Position numbers and translations under genes: made by a program. Shown one piece after another: positions 53,574 through 62,893 of a DNA stretch of 64,000 nt. The notes beneath the pieces are model-generated. The model saw nothing but the letters and a program-made list of their open reading frames with translations, did not search any database and was not told the DNA's origin. The stretch spans positions 1,996,501 through 2,060,500 of the forward strand of contig NC_016622.1 of NCBI RefSeq assembly GCF_000283655.1, given 5' to 3'. The DNA comes from Azospirillum lipoferum 4B (GTDB taxonomy: Bacteria; Pseudomonadota; Alphaproteobacteria; Azospirillales; Azospirillaceae). Within the stretch, counting starts at the first letter, position 1; every line of letters starts with the position of its first letter.

Positions 53574-53909
53574 ATGTCCGTCACCGTGAAGACCACCGCC
53601 GCATCCGCGTCCGATGCGCGCGTCACCGCGCCCGGCCGCCGGGTCGCCTTTTCCCTGGTCGCCGATGCCGATCCCGGCACCCTGCCCCGCATCTTGGAAT
53701 TCGTGGCAAAGCGCGGACTGGTCCCGCTGGCCCTGCACAGCCGCCTGACCGACGATACGCTCGCCATCGCCATGGAAGTGGGCGACCTGCCCCAGGCGGA
53801 GACCGACCATATCGGCCGCTGCCTGGGACAAATCCCGATGGTGGCGCGGGTCACCGTCGCGGAGCTTGCCGCCACCGCGTCCGCCGCGGAACTGGTTGCG
53901 GCGGAGTAG
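53574..53909 (+). CDS. ACT-domain (IlvM-like) protein
   Basis: A 111-aa protein with a basic 22-residue start, then a beta-alpha-beta-beta-alpha-beta ACT-like unit: VAFSLVADADPGTLPRILEFVAKRGLVPLALHSRL...IAMEVGDL...HIGRCLGQIPMVARVTV. The pattern resembles the small regulatory subunit of acetolactate synthase (IlvM type), which confers valine sensitivity. No catalytic subunit gene is adjacent, so it may act alone as an amino-acid-sensing protein. Preceded by the candidate attenuator. Confidence 0.65.
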   Translation: MSVTVKTTAASASDARVTAPGRRVAFSLVADADPGTLPRILEFVAKRGLVPLALHSRLTDDTLAIAMEVGDLPQAETDHIGRCLGQIPMVARVTVAELAATASAAELVAAE

Positions 53910-53968
53910 ATCGGATCGCGTAAAATCGGAATCGATTTGGAGCGTGAATCCGACCGCCAAACATAAAG

Positions 53969-54010
53969 CTACAGCGTCGTGCGTTTCATGTTAAACGCAC
54001 GACGCTGTAG
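53969..54010. repeat. Perfect 18-bp inverted repeat
   Basis: CTACAGCGTCGTGCGTTT (53969-53986), a 6-nt loop, and its exact reverse complement (53993-54010). It lies in the 133-bp gap between the convergent ACT and pssA genes. Very similar palindromes (CTACAGCG...CGCTGTAG cores) are scattered through rhizobial genomes as far as I recall, so this is probably a dispersed palindromic element that also terminates transcription. No T-run. Confidence 0.75.
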
Positions 54011-54042
54011 CGGCGGCGAAACGGAGAAAGGCGGAAAGCCGG

Positions 54043-54966
54043 TCAGACCGGCTTCCGCGGCTCCTCTCCGGGCGCTGCGGTATCGTCCGACGGCTTAGTC
54101 CCGGGAGAGGCTCCGGCCTCAACGTCCGGCCCCGGTTCCGCGATCTCCGTCCGCATCAATTCCGCGGCACTCTGCAGCTTGCGGAACTGGAGGACGGAAA
54201 AGGGCAGCATCGACAGATAGGCCAACCCGACGATGGACAGGGTCCACCAGGGCTGGCTGACCAGCATCGCCGCCAGCAGGCCGACGCCGGCCAGTGCCGG
54301 AACCACCCATTGTGCCGGCACGCGGGCGCCCTTGAAGGAGAAGGTCGGCAGGGTGCTGACCATCAGCCCGCCGATCAGCAGGGTCCAGGGCACGATCACC
54401 GCCGGATGGCCGAGGAACTCGGGCCCGATCTCGAACCCCAGGATCATCGGCAGCAGGACGAGGCCGGCACCGGCCGGAGCCGGAACCCCGGTGAAGTAGT
54501 TGTAGGCCCAGGGCGGCAGATCGACCACGCCGAGTCGCGAGTTGAAGCGGGCAAGACGCAGCGCGCAGCACACGGCATAGGCCATGGAGGCGATCCAGCC
54601 CAGGCTGCCCGCGCCGTTCAACCCCCACAGATACATCATGAAGGCGGGCGCGACGCCGAAGCTGATCGCGTCGGACAGGCTGTCCAACTCCTCGCCGAAC
54701 TTGCTCTGGCCGTTCAGCAGGCGGGCGATCCGGCCGTCGAGCGCGTCCAAAATGGCGGCGATGACGATGGCGATGACCGCCGGCTCCCACCGCCCCTGCA
54801 TGGCGAATCGGATCGCGGTCAGGCCGGAGCAGAGCGCCAGCACCGTCAGCACGTTCGGCAGCAGGTGGTTGATCGACAGGCCCTTCAGCCGCGGATGCGG
54901 CCGGCCGGGGCGGCGCGCCCGGTGCGGGCGGAAGATCTGCTGGCGGAAGACGGGCGGTCGTTTCAT
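54043..54966 (-). CDS. pssA: Phosphatidylserine synthase PssA
   Basis: A 307-aa type II CDP-alcohol phosphatidyltransferase forming phosphatidylserine from CDP-diacylglycerol and serine. The CDP-OH motif is [23 protein letters not shown] near 85-107 (DG..AR, G, D, D spacing correct). About seven hydrophobic helices are seen. Basic N-terminal and acidic Pro-rich C-terminal tails extend the core. It overlaps psd by 4 nt, forming a two-gene phosphatidylethanolamine operon. Confidence 0.94.
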   Translation of the reverse strand: MKRPPVFRQQIFRPHRARRPGRPHPRLKGLSINHLLPNVLTVLALCSGLTAIRFAMQGRWEPAVIAIVIAAILDALDGRIARLLNGQSKFGEELDSLSDAISFGVAPAFMMYLWGLNGAGSLGWIASMAYAVCCALRLARFNSRLGVVDLPPWAYNYFTGVPAPAGAGLVLLPMILGFEIGPEFLGHPAVIVPWTLLIGGLMVSTLPTFSFKGARVPAQWVVPALAGVGLLAAMLVSQPWWTLSIVGLAYLSMLPFSVLQFRKLQSAAELMRTEIAEPGPDVEAGASPGTKPSDDTAAPGEEPRKPV

Positions 54967-55661
54967 CGACGCACATCCCCCTGCCGTTGCGCTTCCGTCC
55001 CGTCCAGGTCGGCCAGGATCGTCTCGCCGCCGATGGCGGTCTGGCCGACGCAGACCAGCGGGGCGACGCCGTCCGGCAGGTAGATGTCGGTGCGGCTGCC
55101 GAATCGGATCAGGCCGAACCGCTCGCCCGCCTTCACCTCCTGCCCCGCCTTGACCCACCACAGGATGCGGCGCGCCACCAGACCGGCGATCTGGACATAG
55201 GCGATCTCGCGCCCGTCGGGCAGGCGATGGCGGAAGGCCATCCGCTCGTTCTCGTCGCTGGCCTTGTCGAGCGCGGCGTTGACGAAGGTGCCCTTGTGGT
55301 ATTCGGCCGCCACGATGGTGCCGTCGGCCGGCACGCGGTTGACGTGGACGTTGAAGACGTTGAGGAACACGCTGATCCGGGTCAGCGGCTTGTCGCCCAT
55401 GCCCAGTTCCTTGGGCGGCACGGCCTGGACGATCATGGTGACGCGCCCATCGGCCGGGCTGACCAGCAATCCGGGCCGGGTCGGCGTCACGCGGTCCGGA
55501 TCGCGGAAGAAGTAGGCGCACCAGAGCGTGAGGACCAGCCCGATCCAGCCGAGCGGCGCCCAGACGGCGAGACCGAGAACCAGGGAGACCACCGCGAATC
55601 CGGCGATGAAGGGCCAGCCGGCACGGTGGATGGGGACGACGACGGTATCGATGGCGGACAT
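54963..55661 (-). CDS. psd: Phosphatidylserine decarboxylase
   Basis: A 232-aa proenzyme of the short alphaproteobacterial type. The self-cleavage site is the Gly-Ser of RFGSRTD near 200, which generates the pyruvoyl group. [16 protein letters not shown] and SPADGRV are family motifs. Two hydrophobic segments near 15-50 anchor it in the inner membrane. It makes phosphatidylethanolamine from the PssA product. The ATG at 55661 follows a weak AGG site. Confidence 0.95.
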   Translation of the reverse strand: MSAIDTVVVPIHRAGWPFIAGFAVVSLVLGLAVWAPLGWIGLVLTLWCAYFFRDPDRVTPTRPGLLVSPADGRVTMIVQAVPPKELGMGDKPLTRISVFLNVFNVHVNRVPADGTIVAAEYHKGTFVNAALDKASDENERMAFRHRLPDGREIAYVQIAGLVARRILWWVKAGQEVKAGERFGLIRFGSRTDIYLPDGVAPLVCVGQTAIGGETILADLDGTEAQRQGDVRR

Positions 55662-55792
55662 CGCCTGCTTTCTTCGTATTTTCAGACCACAGCGAACAGC
55701 CATTCTAGACGTGCGTTCCGGGCCTTTACAGAATTTTAGCTGGCGGAGGCCATGCTGTCGTCTCAATCGCCCCAGAAGCCGAGCGTGCCGCC

Positions 55793-56263
55793 TTGTCCGT
55801 TCCCGATCTGAAGACCATTCAATCGCTGGCCGAGGTGCCCGACGGCGCCCTGCCGATCAGCCCCGGCTCCATCGAGATGACCCCGGAAGGCGTGCTGGGC
55901 ATCGCCAAGGCGCCCCGCCCCTGCAAGCTGACCTTCATGGCCGACGGCCTGCCCTTCAACGTCGCCGTCCGGCACGAGAGCGACGAGGAAGGCGGCGGGT
56001 CGATCTGCCAGATCTGGGCCGATGTCGGCCATGTGCCCTACACCGCCCAGGCGCCGGAACGCCGCCGCGCCCTGCTGGCCGTCCTGCGCGGGATCGAGGG
56101 GCTGCCCCATGTCCGCTTCATCGTCCAGGGCGGGCAGAAGATCATCCTGTTTTCGGAAGTCAGGCTGGAACACCACGCCTCGCCCGAGGACCTGTTCCAC
56201 CAGACCACCCTGGTCCTGCAGGAAGCGCGCCCGTTCCTGCGGCTGCTGGGCGAATATCTGTAA
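55793..56263 (+). CDS. Protein of unknown function, TTG start
   Basis: A 156-aa acidic soluble protein: [31 protein letters not shown], then mixed strands, and a helical end [16 protein letters not shown] cannot name the family; the size and strand-helix pattern recall YbjN or secretion-chaperone-like folds, which is weak evidence. No ATG or GTG exists between the upstream stop and residue 1, so the start is the TTG at 55793 without a clear Shine-Dalgarno. It is divergent from psd and converges on the DUF29 gene (25-bp gap). Confidence 0.7.
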   Translation: MSVPDLKTIQSLAEVPDGALPISPGSIEMTPEGVLGIAKAPRPCKLTFMADGLPFNVAVRHESDEEGGGSICQIWADVGHVPYTAQAPERRRALLAVLRGIEGLPHVRFIVQGGQKIILFSEVRLEHHASPEDLFHQTTLVLQEARPFLRLLGEYL

Positions 56264-56288
56264 GTTGGGCGGCGTCGAAAGGCGCCGC

Positions 56289-56729
56289 TCAAGCATCCGG
56301 CCAGAACGACTCGTCCATCATTTCGGCGAAGCTCCAGGGGCACTCCGGCGGGAAGGTCGCTTCGTCCATGCCCGTCCTGATGACGGCATCGAGCCGTGCC
56401 CGCAAGTATGCTTCGGCCACCAAGTCATCCAACTTGTCTGCCAAGCTCGGGCTGTCGCGCAAAAGATATTCTATTTCTTTGCGATCGCCGGTGATGGCGG
56501 ATCGCCAGGAACCGCACTGTCCAGACGGCAAGCAAGTCCAAACCAGCAGGTGCCGAAGAAGGACCCGGAGACGGTTGAGGAGTTCACGCCGTTCCCGGCG
56601 CCCCATGCTCTCGATCTCCTCGGCGATGTGCTCGATATCCGCCGCGTCGAGTTTGCCGGCCCGCAGGAGGGCCGCCTGTTCGTTCGCCCAGGCGTAGAAA
56701 TCGCGGTCGTAGAGGCTGCTTCCGTCCAT
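56289..56729 (-). CDS. DUF29 domain-containing protein
   Basis: A 146-aa protein with the DUF29 pattern: SLYDRDFYAWANEQAALLRAGKLDAADIEHIAEEIESMGRRERRELLNRL at the N-terminus and a helical C-terminal half. The ATG at 56729 has GGGGAGGTG a few nt upstream; the 39 extra upstream codons look non-coding. DUF29 proteins are numerous in cyanobacteria and Azospirillum-like bacteria and are of unknown function. It lies 82 nt downstream of the BMP gene on the same strand. Confidence 0.9.
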   Translation of the reverse strand: MDGSSLYDRDFYAWANEQAALLRAGKLDAADIEHIAEEIESMGRRERRELLNRLRVLLRHLLVWTCLPSGQCGSWRSAITGDRKEIEYLLRDSPSLADKLDDLVAEAYLRARLDAVIRTGMDEATFPPECPWSFAEMMDESFWPDA

Positions 56730-56811
56730 GGCCCACCTCCCCACATCGCCGCCGCGCCGGCGGCAGGCCGGAGGCACCCGCCTCCGGTCCGCCGCCGGCG
56801 CATCGCAGTGC

Positions 56812-57903
56812 TTACTTCGGAACCTTGCCCTGCACGCCCTCGACATACCAGTCCATCTTCAGGATCTGCTCGTCGGTGGCGGTCTTGCCTTCCGGGATCA
56901 CGACCTTGCCGGCCTGGTCCTTGACCGGACCCTGGAAGGAGTGACGCTTGCCCGACACGATGTCGGCCTTGAGCTGGTCGGCCATCTTCACGACGTCGGC
57001 CGGGATGGCCGGGTTGTAGGGGGCCAGCTCGACCATGCCGGTGCCGATGCCGCCCCAGGTGTCGATCGGCTTCCAGCTGCCGTCCAGCACCGCCTTGACG
57101 CGCTGGACGTAGTAGCCGTTCCAGTCCTCGACGATCGCGGTCAGGTGCGACTTCGGACCGAAACGGGTCATGTCGGACGACTGGCCGACCGACCACAGCC
57201 CGCGCTCCTGCGCGGTCTGGATCGGGGCCGGGCTGTCGGTGTGCTGGACGATGACGTCGGCGCCCTGGTCGATCAGCGCCTTGGCCGCCTCGGCTTCCTT
57301 GCCGGGATCGTACCAGCTGTTGACCCAGACCACGCGGACCTCGGCCTTCGGGTTCTGCTCGCGCAGGGCGATGGTGAAGGCGTTGATGCCGCCGACCACC
57401 TCGGGAATCGGATAGGAACCGACATAGCCGATGATGTTCGACTTGGTCATCTTGCCGGCGATGGCGCCGATGACCGTGCGGCCCTCATAGAAGCGGCCCG
57501 AGTAGGTCGCGACGTTCTCGGCGCGCTTGTAGCCGGTGGCGTGCTCGAACTTCACGTCGGGATAGCGCTTGGCCACCTTCAGCGTCGGGTTCATGAAGCC
57601 GAAGGAGGTGGTGAAGATCAGCTTGTGGCCGCTGGCGGCCAGCTGCTCGATCACGCGCTCGGCGTCGGCGCCTTCCGGCACATTCTCGACGAAGGTGGTG
57701 GTGACCTTGTCGCCCAGCGCCTTCTCCACGGCCAGACGGCCCTGGTCGTGCTGGTAGCTGTAGCCGTGGTCGCTGACCGGACCGACATAGACGAAGCCGA
57801 CCTTCAGCTTGTCCTGCGCGAGCGCAGAGCCCATGCCCACGCTCAGCGCGATGGCGGCGCCGGCCAGACCCAGCACCGCCTTGCCCATCGTCCTTCTGTT
57901 CAC
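56812..57903 (-). CDS. BMP-family ABC transporter substrate-binding protein
   Basis: A 363-aa periplasmic binding protein (BmpA/PnrA family, purine nucleoside-type ligands). The signal peptide ends ALAQ near residue 30 and has no lipobox Cys. FVYVGPVSDHGYSYQHDQGR and IPEVVGGINAFTIAL are family segments. The GTG at 57903 is taken as the start because AAGGAG lies 8 nt upstream; the ATG five codons later has poorer spacing. It follows the ATPase and two permease genes, so it is the receptor of that importer. Confidence 0.93.
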   Translation of the reverse strand: MNRRTMGKAVLGLAGAAIALSVGMGSALAQDKLKVGFVYVGPVSDHGYSYQHDQGRLAVEKALGDKVTTTFVENVPEGADAERVIEQLAASGHKLIFTTSFGFMNPTLKVAKRYPDVKFEHATGYKRAENVATYSGRFYEGRTVIGAIAGKMTKSNIIGYVGSYPIPEVVGGINAFTIALREQNPKAEVRVVWVNSWYDPGKEAEAAKALIDQGADVIVQHTDSPAPIQTAQERGLWSVGQSSDMTRFGPKSHLTAIVEDWNGYYVQRVKAVLDGSWKPIDTWGGIGTGMVELAPYNPAIPADVVKMADQLKADIVSGKRHSFQGPVKDQAGKVVIPEGKTATDEQILKMDWYVEGVQGKVPK

Positions 57904-57967
57904 GTCGAAGCTCCTTGTTCTTGATATCTCAGCGATATGGGCTTTGTTTCGATTTCAAAACGACGCG

Positions 57968-58897
57968 TCAAGCATCGGGATGAAACAGTTTTCCCAGACA
58001 GGCCGGCGCGTTCAGGCGGATGCGGGCGACGTCCCGCGAAATCAGCACCAGGACCAGAACGGTAGCCAGATACGGCAGCATCGACAAGAGCTGCGAGGGC
58101 ACGTCGATGCCCAGCCCCTGAACGTGCAGTTGCAGGATGGTGACGCCGCCGAACAGCCACGCGCCCAGCATGGCGCGCACCGGCTTCCAGGTGGCGAAGA
58201 CCACCAGCGCCAGCGCGATCCAGCCGCGGCCCGACGTCATGTTCTCCGCCCACATCGGCGTGTAGTCCATCGACAGGAAGGCGCCGCCCAGCCCGGCCAT
58301 GGCGCCGCCGAACAGCACGGCGAGGAAGCGGATGCGCAGCACCTTGTAGCCCAGCGCATGGGCGGCCGTGTGGTTCTCCCCCACCGCGCGCAGGACCAGC
58401 CCGGCGCGGGTACGGTAGAGGAACAGGTGGACCAGCGGCACGGCGGCGACCGCCAGATAGACCATGATGTCCTGGCCGAACAGCGCCTGCCCCACCACCG
58501 GCAGGTCGGTGAGGCCGGGGATATACAGCTTGGGCAGCCCTTCCAGCGGGATGCCGACGAAACCCTGCCCGATCAGCGCCGACAGGCCGACGCCGAACAG
58601 GGTGAGCGCCAGACCGGTCGCCACCTGGTTGGCCAGCAGGAACAGCGTCAGCACGGCGAACAGCGAGGCGGTGGCGGCACCGGCCAGCGCCGCGACCAGG
58701 AATCCGGTAACGGCGCTGCCGGTCTGGATCGTCACGGCGAAGCCGCAGACGGCGCCCACCAGCATCATGCCCTCGACACCCAGGTTGAGGACGCCGGACT
58801 TCTCGACCACCAGCTCGCCCAAGGCCGCGAACAGCAGCGGCGTCGCCGCGGCGAACATGGCGGCCAGGATCGGGCCGATCAGGGCAAAGTCGTTCAT
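57968..58897 (-). CDS. Nucleoside-type ABC transporter permease 2
   Basis: A 309-aa BPD_transp_2 permease with about eight to nine helices. It begins at ATPLLFAALGELVVEKSGVLNLGVEGMMLVGA, the typical YufQ/NupQ opening. It contains RAVGENHTAAHALGYKV, the coupling-helix region for the ATPase. ATG at 58897; 4-nt overlap with the first permease. Together they form the membrane channel. Confidence 0.92.
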   Translation of the reverse strand: MNDFALIGPILAAMFAAATPLLFAALGELVVEKSGVLNLGVEGMMLVGAVCGFAVTIQTGSAVTGFLVAALAGAATASLFAVLTLFLLANQVATGLALTLFGVGLSALIGQGFVGIPLEGLPKLYIPGLTDLPVVGQALFGQDIMVYLAVAAVPLVHLFLYRTRAGLVLRAVGENHTAAHALGYKVLRIRFLAVLFGGAMAGLGGAFLSMDYTPMWAENMTSGRGWIALALVVFATWKPVRAMLGAWLFGGVTILQLHVQGLGIDVPSQLLSMLPYLATVLVLVLISRDVARIRLNAPACLGKLFHPDA

Positions 58898-59970
58898 GCC
58901 GTGGCCCTCCGCGCCCCGAAGCGGACCCGGTAGCGGATCAGCACGTCGCTCGCCAGCAGGAAGAACAGAAGCATGCCCTGGAACACTCCGGTGATGGCCT
59001 TGGGCAGGCCCATGGCGATCTGTGCCGCCTCGCCGCCGATGAAGGACAGCGCCATCAGCAGCGCCGCCAGCAGGATGCCGACCGGATGCAGGCGGCCCAG
59101 GAAGGCGACGATGATGGCGGTGTAGCCGTAGCCCGGCGAAATGCCGGCAGTGACCTGCCCGATCGGGCCGGCGACCTCGCCCATGCCGGCGATGCCGGCC
59201 AAGGCACCCGATAGCAGCAGGGCCAGCCAGACGATCCGCTTTTGGTCGAATCCGGCATAGCCGGCGGCTGCCGGGGTCAGGCCGATCACCTTGATCTGGA
59301 AGCCGATGAAGGTCCGCGCGATCAGCAGCCAGCCGCCCGCCACCGCCAGCAGGGCGAACAGCGCGCCCAGATGGACGCGGGTGCCCGTCCACAGGATCGG
59401 CAGCACCGCGTCGGCCTCGAACAGGCGCGACTCAGGGAAGGCAAAGCCGTCGGGGTCGCGGTAGGGGCCGTGGACCAGATAGTTCAGCAGCAGCAGCGCC
59501 ACATAATTCAGCATCAGGCTGGTCAGGATCTCGCTGGCGTTGAAGCGCAGCCGCAGGAAGGCCGGCACCGCTGCCCAGACCGCACCGCCGACCGCGCCGC
59601 CGATCACCATCAGCGGCAGCAGCCACCAGCCGCCCTCGCCATAAAAGGCCAACGCCAGCCCACCGCCGGCGATGGCGCCCAGCGTCAGCTGTCCTTCGGC
59701 ACCGATGTTCCAGACATTGGCGCGGAAGCCGATGGCGAGGCCGACGGCGCACAGCACCAGCGGAGTGGCCTTCACCACCAGCTCGCCCAGCCCGCGCACC
59801 GAGGTCAACGGGGCGATGAAGAAGGCATGGAGCGCCTTGACGGGATCGAACCCCATCGCAAGGAACAGGATGAAGCCGCTGAGCAGGGTCAGCGCCACCG
59901 CCAGCAGCGGCGTGGCGTAGACCATCGTCTTCGACGCCTGCCCGCGCGGTTCCAAACGGATGAGGCTCAT
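58894..59970 (-). CDS. Nucleoside-type ABC transporter permease 1
   Basis: A 358-aa permease of the YufP/NupP type with about ten helices. FRANVWNIGAEGQLTLGAIAGG is the counterpart of the NLGVEG motif. IKVIGLTPAAAGYAGFD is the cytoplasmic coupling segment. It begins 27 nt after the ATPase stop and overlaps permease 2 by 4 nt. Confidence 0.92.
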   Translation of the reverse strand: MSLIRLEPRGQASKTMVYATPLLAVALTLLSGFILFLAMGFDPVKALHAFFIAPLTSVRGLGELVVKATPLVLCAVGLAIGFRANVWNIGAEGQLTLGAIAGGGLALAFYGEGGWWLLPLMVIGGAVGGAVWAAVPAFLRLRFNASEILTSLMLNYVALLLLNYLVHGPYRDPDGFAFPESRLFEADAVLPILWTGTRVHLGALFALLAVAGGWLLIARTFIGFQIKVIGLTPAAAGYAGFDQKRIVWLALLLSGALAGIAGMGEVAGPIGQVTAGISPGYGYTAIIVAFLGRLHPVGILLAALLMALSFIGGEAAQIAMGLPKAITGVFQGMLLFFLLASDVLIRYRVRFGARRATA

Positions 59971-59997
59971 GCGGCGTCTCCGGCAATCGCGAAACCA

Positions 59998-61662
59998 TCA
60001 GACCGCACGCGTGATCTCCCCGTCTTCGTCCGGCGGCGTGCCGAACAGGCCACCCATCAGCAGGCCGATGCGTTCCACCGTCGTCTCATGCGTCGGCCGG
60101 CTGTCGGACAGGCGGCCGTGGAACAGCACGGAAATCCGGTCGCTCAGCACGAACAGCTCGTCCAGGTCCTGGCTGATGACCAGAACCGCGGCGCCCGAGC
60201 GCGCCAGCCCGATCAGCGCCTTGTGGATCGCCGCCGCGGCGCCGGCATCGACGCCCCAGGTCGGCTGGCCGACCACCAGCAGCTTGGGTTTCTGCAGGAT
60301 CTCGCGGCCGATGATGAATTTCTGCAAATTGCCGCCCGACAGGGATCGCGCTTCCGCCCGGTGGCCGTGGGCGACCACGTTGAAGCCGCGGATGATCGTC
60401 TCGGCATAGGCCCGCGCCCGGCCGAAATGGACCATGCCGCCGCGCACCAGCGGTTCGCGGGCATAACCCGACAGCAGCGCATTCTCCGACAAACTCAGTT
60501 CCGGCACGGCGCCGCGGCCCAGCCGCTCCTCCGGCACGAAGGCAAGGCCGAGCGCGCGGCGCGCCCGCGGCCCGAGATGCCCGGCCGACGTGCCCTCGAT
60601 CACCACGGATTCGGCGTCGGCGACCAGCATCTCACCGCTGAGCGCGGCCATCAGCTCCGCCTGCCCATTGCCGGCAACACCGGCGATGCCCAGGATCTCG
60701 CCAGCCCGCACCTCGAAACCGACGTCCTTCAGGTTGGTGGCGAAAGGATTGTCGGAGGTGGTGGACAGATGGCGCACCGACAGGCGCGCGGCCCCGGCGG
60801 CACCCTGCGGCGACCGCTCGGGCGTGGAGAGTTCCGCCCCCATCATCATCTCGGCAAGGCTGCGCGCGGTCTCCTGCCGCGGGTCCGCGGCGCCCACCAC
60901 CTTGCCGGCGCGCAGAACGGTGGCGCGGCTGCATAGCGCGCGGATTTCCTCAAGCTTGTGCGAGATGTAGAGGATCGTGCAGCCCTCCGCCGCCAGGACG
61001 CGCAGCGTCTCGAACAGCTTGGCGGCCTCCTGCGGCGTCAGGACCGAGGTCGGCTCGTCCATGATCAGCAGCTTCGGGTCCTGCAGCAGGCAGCGCACGA
61101 TCTCCACCCGCTGCCGCTCGCCCACCGACAGGTGGAAGACATGGCGTTCGGGGTCGAGCGCAAGGCCATAGCGCTCGGACACGCTGCGGATGCGGTCGGC
61201 CAGCTCGTCCATCCGGCCGGCATCGTCCAGGCCGAGCGCGATGTTCTCCGTCACCGTCAGCGTGTCGAACAGCGAGAAATGCTGGAACACCATGCCGATG
61301 CCCAGCCGCCGGGCGCCGGCCGGGTCGGGGACATCGGTCGCCACCCCCTGCCACAGCATGGTTCCGGAATCGGGATGCAGCACCCCATAGATCATCTTGA
61401 CCAGGGTGGATTTGCCGGCGCCGTTCTCACCCAGCAGCGCATGGATCTCGCCCGGCTGGAGGACGAGATCGACATGGTCGTTGGCGAGGCATCCGGGGAA
61501 TCGCTTGGTAATGCCGCGCAGCTCCAGGCGGGGCGGCGGAGCGTCCGGGGGAAAGGTCTCGGCGTGCGAAGGCAAGGAGGGGCAATCCGGGATAAGGTCA
61601 AACCTGCATGGCAATGCCAAAGCCGTGCCACCGCTACCAACAGAGTAATCCGGTGGCACCAC
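59998..61662 (-). CDS. Nucleoside-type ABC transporter ATPase (duplicated)
   Basis: A 554-residue frame with two ABC domains as in YufO/NupO and sugar ATPases. The first domain has GENGAGKST, LSVGERQRVEI and MDEPTSVL. The second has a degenerate Walker A (GVAGNGQAE) and LSGGNLQKFIIGRE. It energises the importer with the two permeases and the BMP protein. The frame has no ATG before the first domain; GTG at 61662 or TTG at 61575 are the candidates and neither has a clear ribosome site, so the first 40 residues are uncertain. Confidence 0.9.
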   Translation of the reverse strand: MVPPDYSVGSGGTALALPCRFDLIPDCPSLPSHAETFPPDAPPPRLELRGITKRFPGCLANDHVDLVLQPGEIHALLGENGAGKSTLVKMIYGVLHPDSGTMLWQGVATDVPDPAGARRLGIGMVFQHFSLFDTLTVTENIALGLDDAGRMDELADRIRSVSERYGLALDPERHVFHLSVGERQRVEIVRCLLQDPKLLIMDEPTSVLTPQEAAKLFETLRVLAAEGCTILYISHKLEEIRALCSRATVLRAGKVVGAADPRQETARSLAEMMMGAELSTPERSPQGAAGAARLSVRHLSTTSDNPFATNLKDVGFEVRAGEILGIAGVAGNGQAELMAALSGEMLVADAESVVIEGTSAGHLGPRARRALGLAFVPEERLGRGAVPELSLSENALLSGYAREPLVRGGMVHFGRARAYAETIIRGFNVVAHGHRAEARSLSGGNLQKFIIGREILQKPKLLVVGQPTWGVDAGAAAAIHKALIGLARSGAAVLVISQDLDELFVLSDRISVLFHGRLSDSRPTHETTVERIGLLMGGLFGTPPDEDGEITRAV

Positions 61663-61857
61663 CGGCCGTCAACAGCCGATCCTCTGCCTATACGCAATGC
61701 ATTTGCCGCTTCGGTCATCATGCCACAGTCGGAGGCGGCAACCCAGCCTTTCGCCCGGGGGGCTGTTGCGATGCGGCAGGCCCTTGCCAGACGGCCCATT
61801 CGGACCAACACTCCGGACGGTCGGCAGTTCGGCCGATCGGACAGGGTGGAGGCAAGG

Positions 61858-62799
61858 ATGTCGGCGGGTTATGCGGTGCTGGACCGGCGGAGCGTGGTGG
61901 CAGTGACAGGGGAGGACCGCAAGGCCTTCCTGCAGGGGCTGGTGTCCAACGACATGCTGCGCGTCACGCCCGACCATGCCGCCTATGCCATGTTCCTGAC
62001 CCCGCAGGGCAAATTCCTGCATGATTTCACCGTCGTCGAATCGGCTGCCGTCGAATCGGGTTCGGATGCGGCCGCGGCACTTCTGCTCGATCCGGAGACG
62101 GACCGGCGCGCCGACCTGCTGCGCCGGCTGAAGATGTACAAGCTGCGCTCGAAGATCGCGCTGGAGGACCGGGCCGAGGCGCTGCGCGTCGTGGTGGCCT
62201 TCGGGGAGGGCGCGCTCGCGGCGCTTGGACTGCCGGCGGAGCCGGGCGCGGCACGGCCCTTCGGCGGCGGCATCGCCTTCACCGACCCCCGCCTGCCGGC
62301 GCTTGGCGCCCGCCTGTTCCTGCCGGTGGAGGGGCCGGCGGAGGGCATCGCGGCGCTGGAAGAGGCCGGGCTGGTGCGACGGGATGCCGCGGAGTACGAC
62401 CGCCTCCGCCTGTCGCTCGGCGTGCCGGACGGCACCGGCGAGCTGATTCCGGAGAAGTCGATTCCCCTGGAAAACCGGATGGACGCGCTGAACGCCATCT
62501 CCTGGGACAAGGGCTGCTACATGGGGCAGGAGTTGACCGCCCGCACCAAGTACCGCGCCCTGATCAAGAAGAAGCTGTTCCCCGCCGCCATCGACGGGCC
62601 GACGCCGGAGCCCGGCACCCCGGTGACGCTGGATGGCAAGGACGCCGGGGAAATCCGCAGCGCCCGCGACGGCGCGGCACTCGCCCTTCTGCGGCTGGAG
62701 GAGGTGCAGCGCGCGGCCGAAAACGGGCTTTCCTTCCAGGCCGGTGCCGCGACGCTGACGCCGCAGGAGCCGGATTGGGATTCTACCACCAAAGGCTAG
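61858..62799 (+). CDS. ygfZ: Folate-binding YgfZ/GcvT-like protein
   Basis: A 313-aa protein of the YgfZ/IBA57 family, which helps maintain Fe-S enzymes using tetrahydrofolate. The signature KGCYMGQELTART lies near 218-230. The N-terminal FLQGLVSND and FLTPQGKFLHDF are also typical. GGAGGCAAGG precedes the ATG at 61858. It is divergent from the nucleoside importer operon, with 195 bp between. Confidence 0.93.
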   Translation: MSAGYAVLDRRSVVAVTGEDRKAFLQGLVSNDMLRVTPDHAAYAMFLTPQGKFLHDFTVVESAAVESGSDAAAALLLDPETDRRADLLRRLKMYKLRSKIALEDRAEALRVVVAFGEGALAALGLPAEPGAARPFGGGIAFTDPRLPALGARLFLPVEGPAEGIAALEEAGLVRRDAAEYDRLRLSLGVPDGTGELIPEKSIPLENRMDALNAISWDKGCYMGQELTARTKYRALIKKKLFPAAIDGPTPEPGTPVTLDGKDAGEIRSARDGAALALLRLEEVQRAAENGLSFQAGAATLTPQEPDWDSTTKG

Positions 62800-62893
62800 C
62801 GCCACGCCGAAAGAGTTCGCGGAGGGTGGAATCAAACGGGGCCTGCGCCTGTTGTTCTGGTGTCTTTCGACACAACGACAAAGGAGCCACCCC

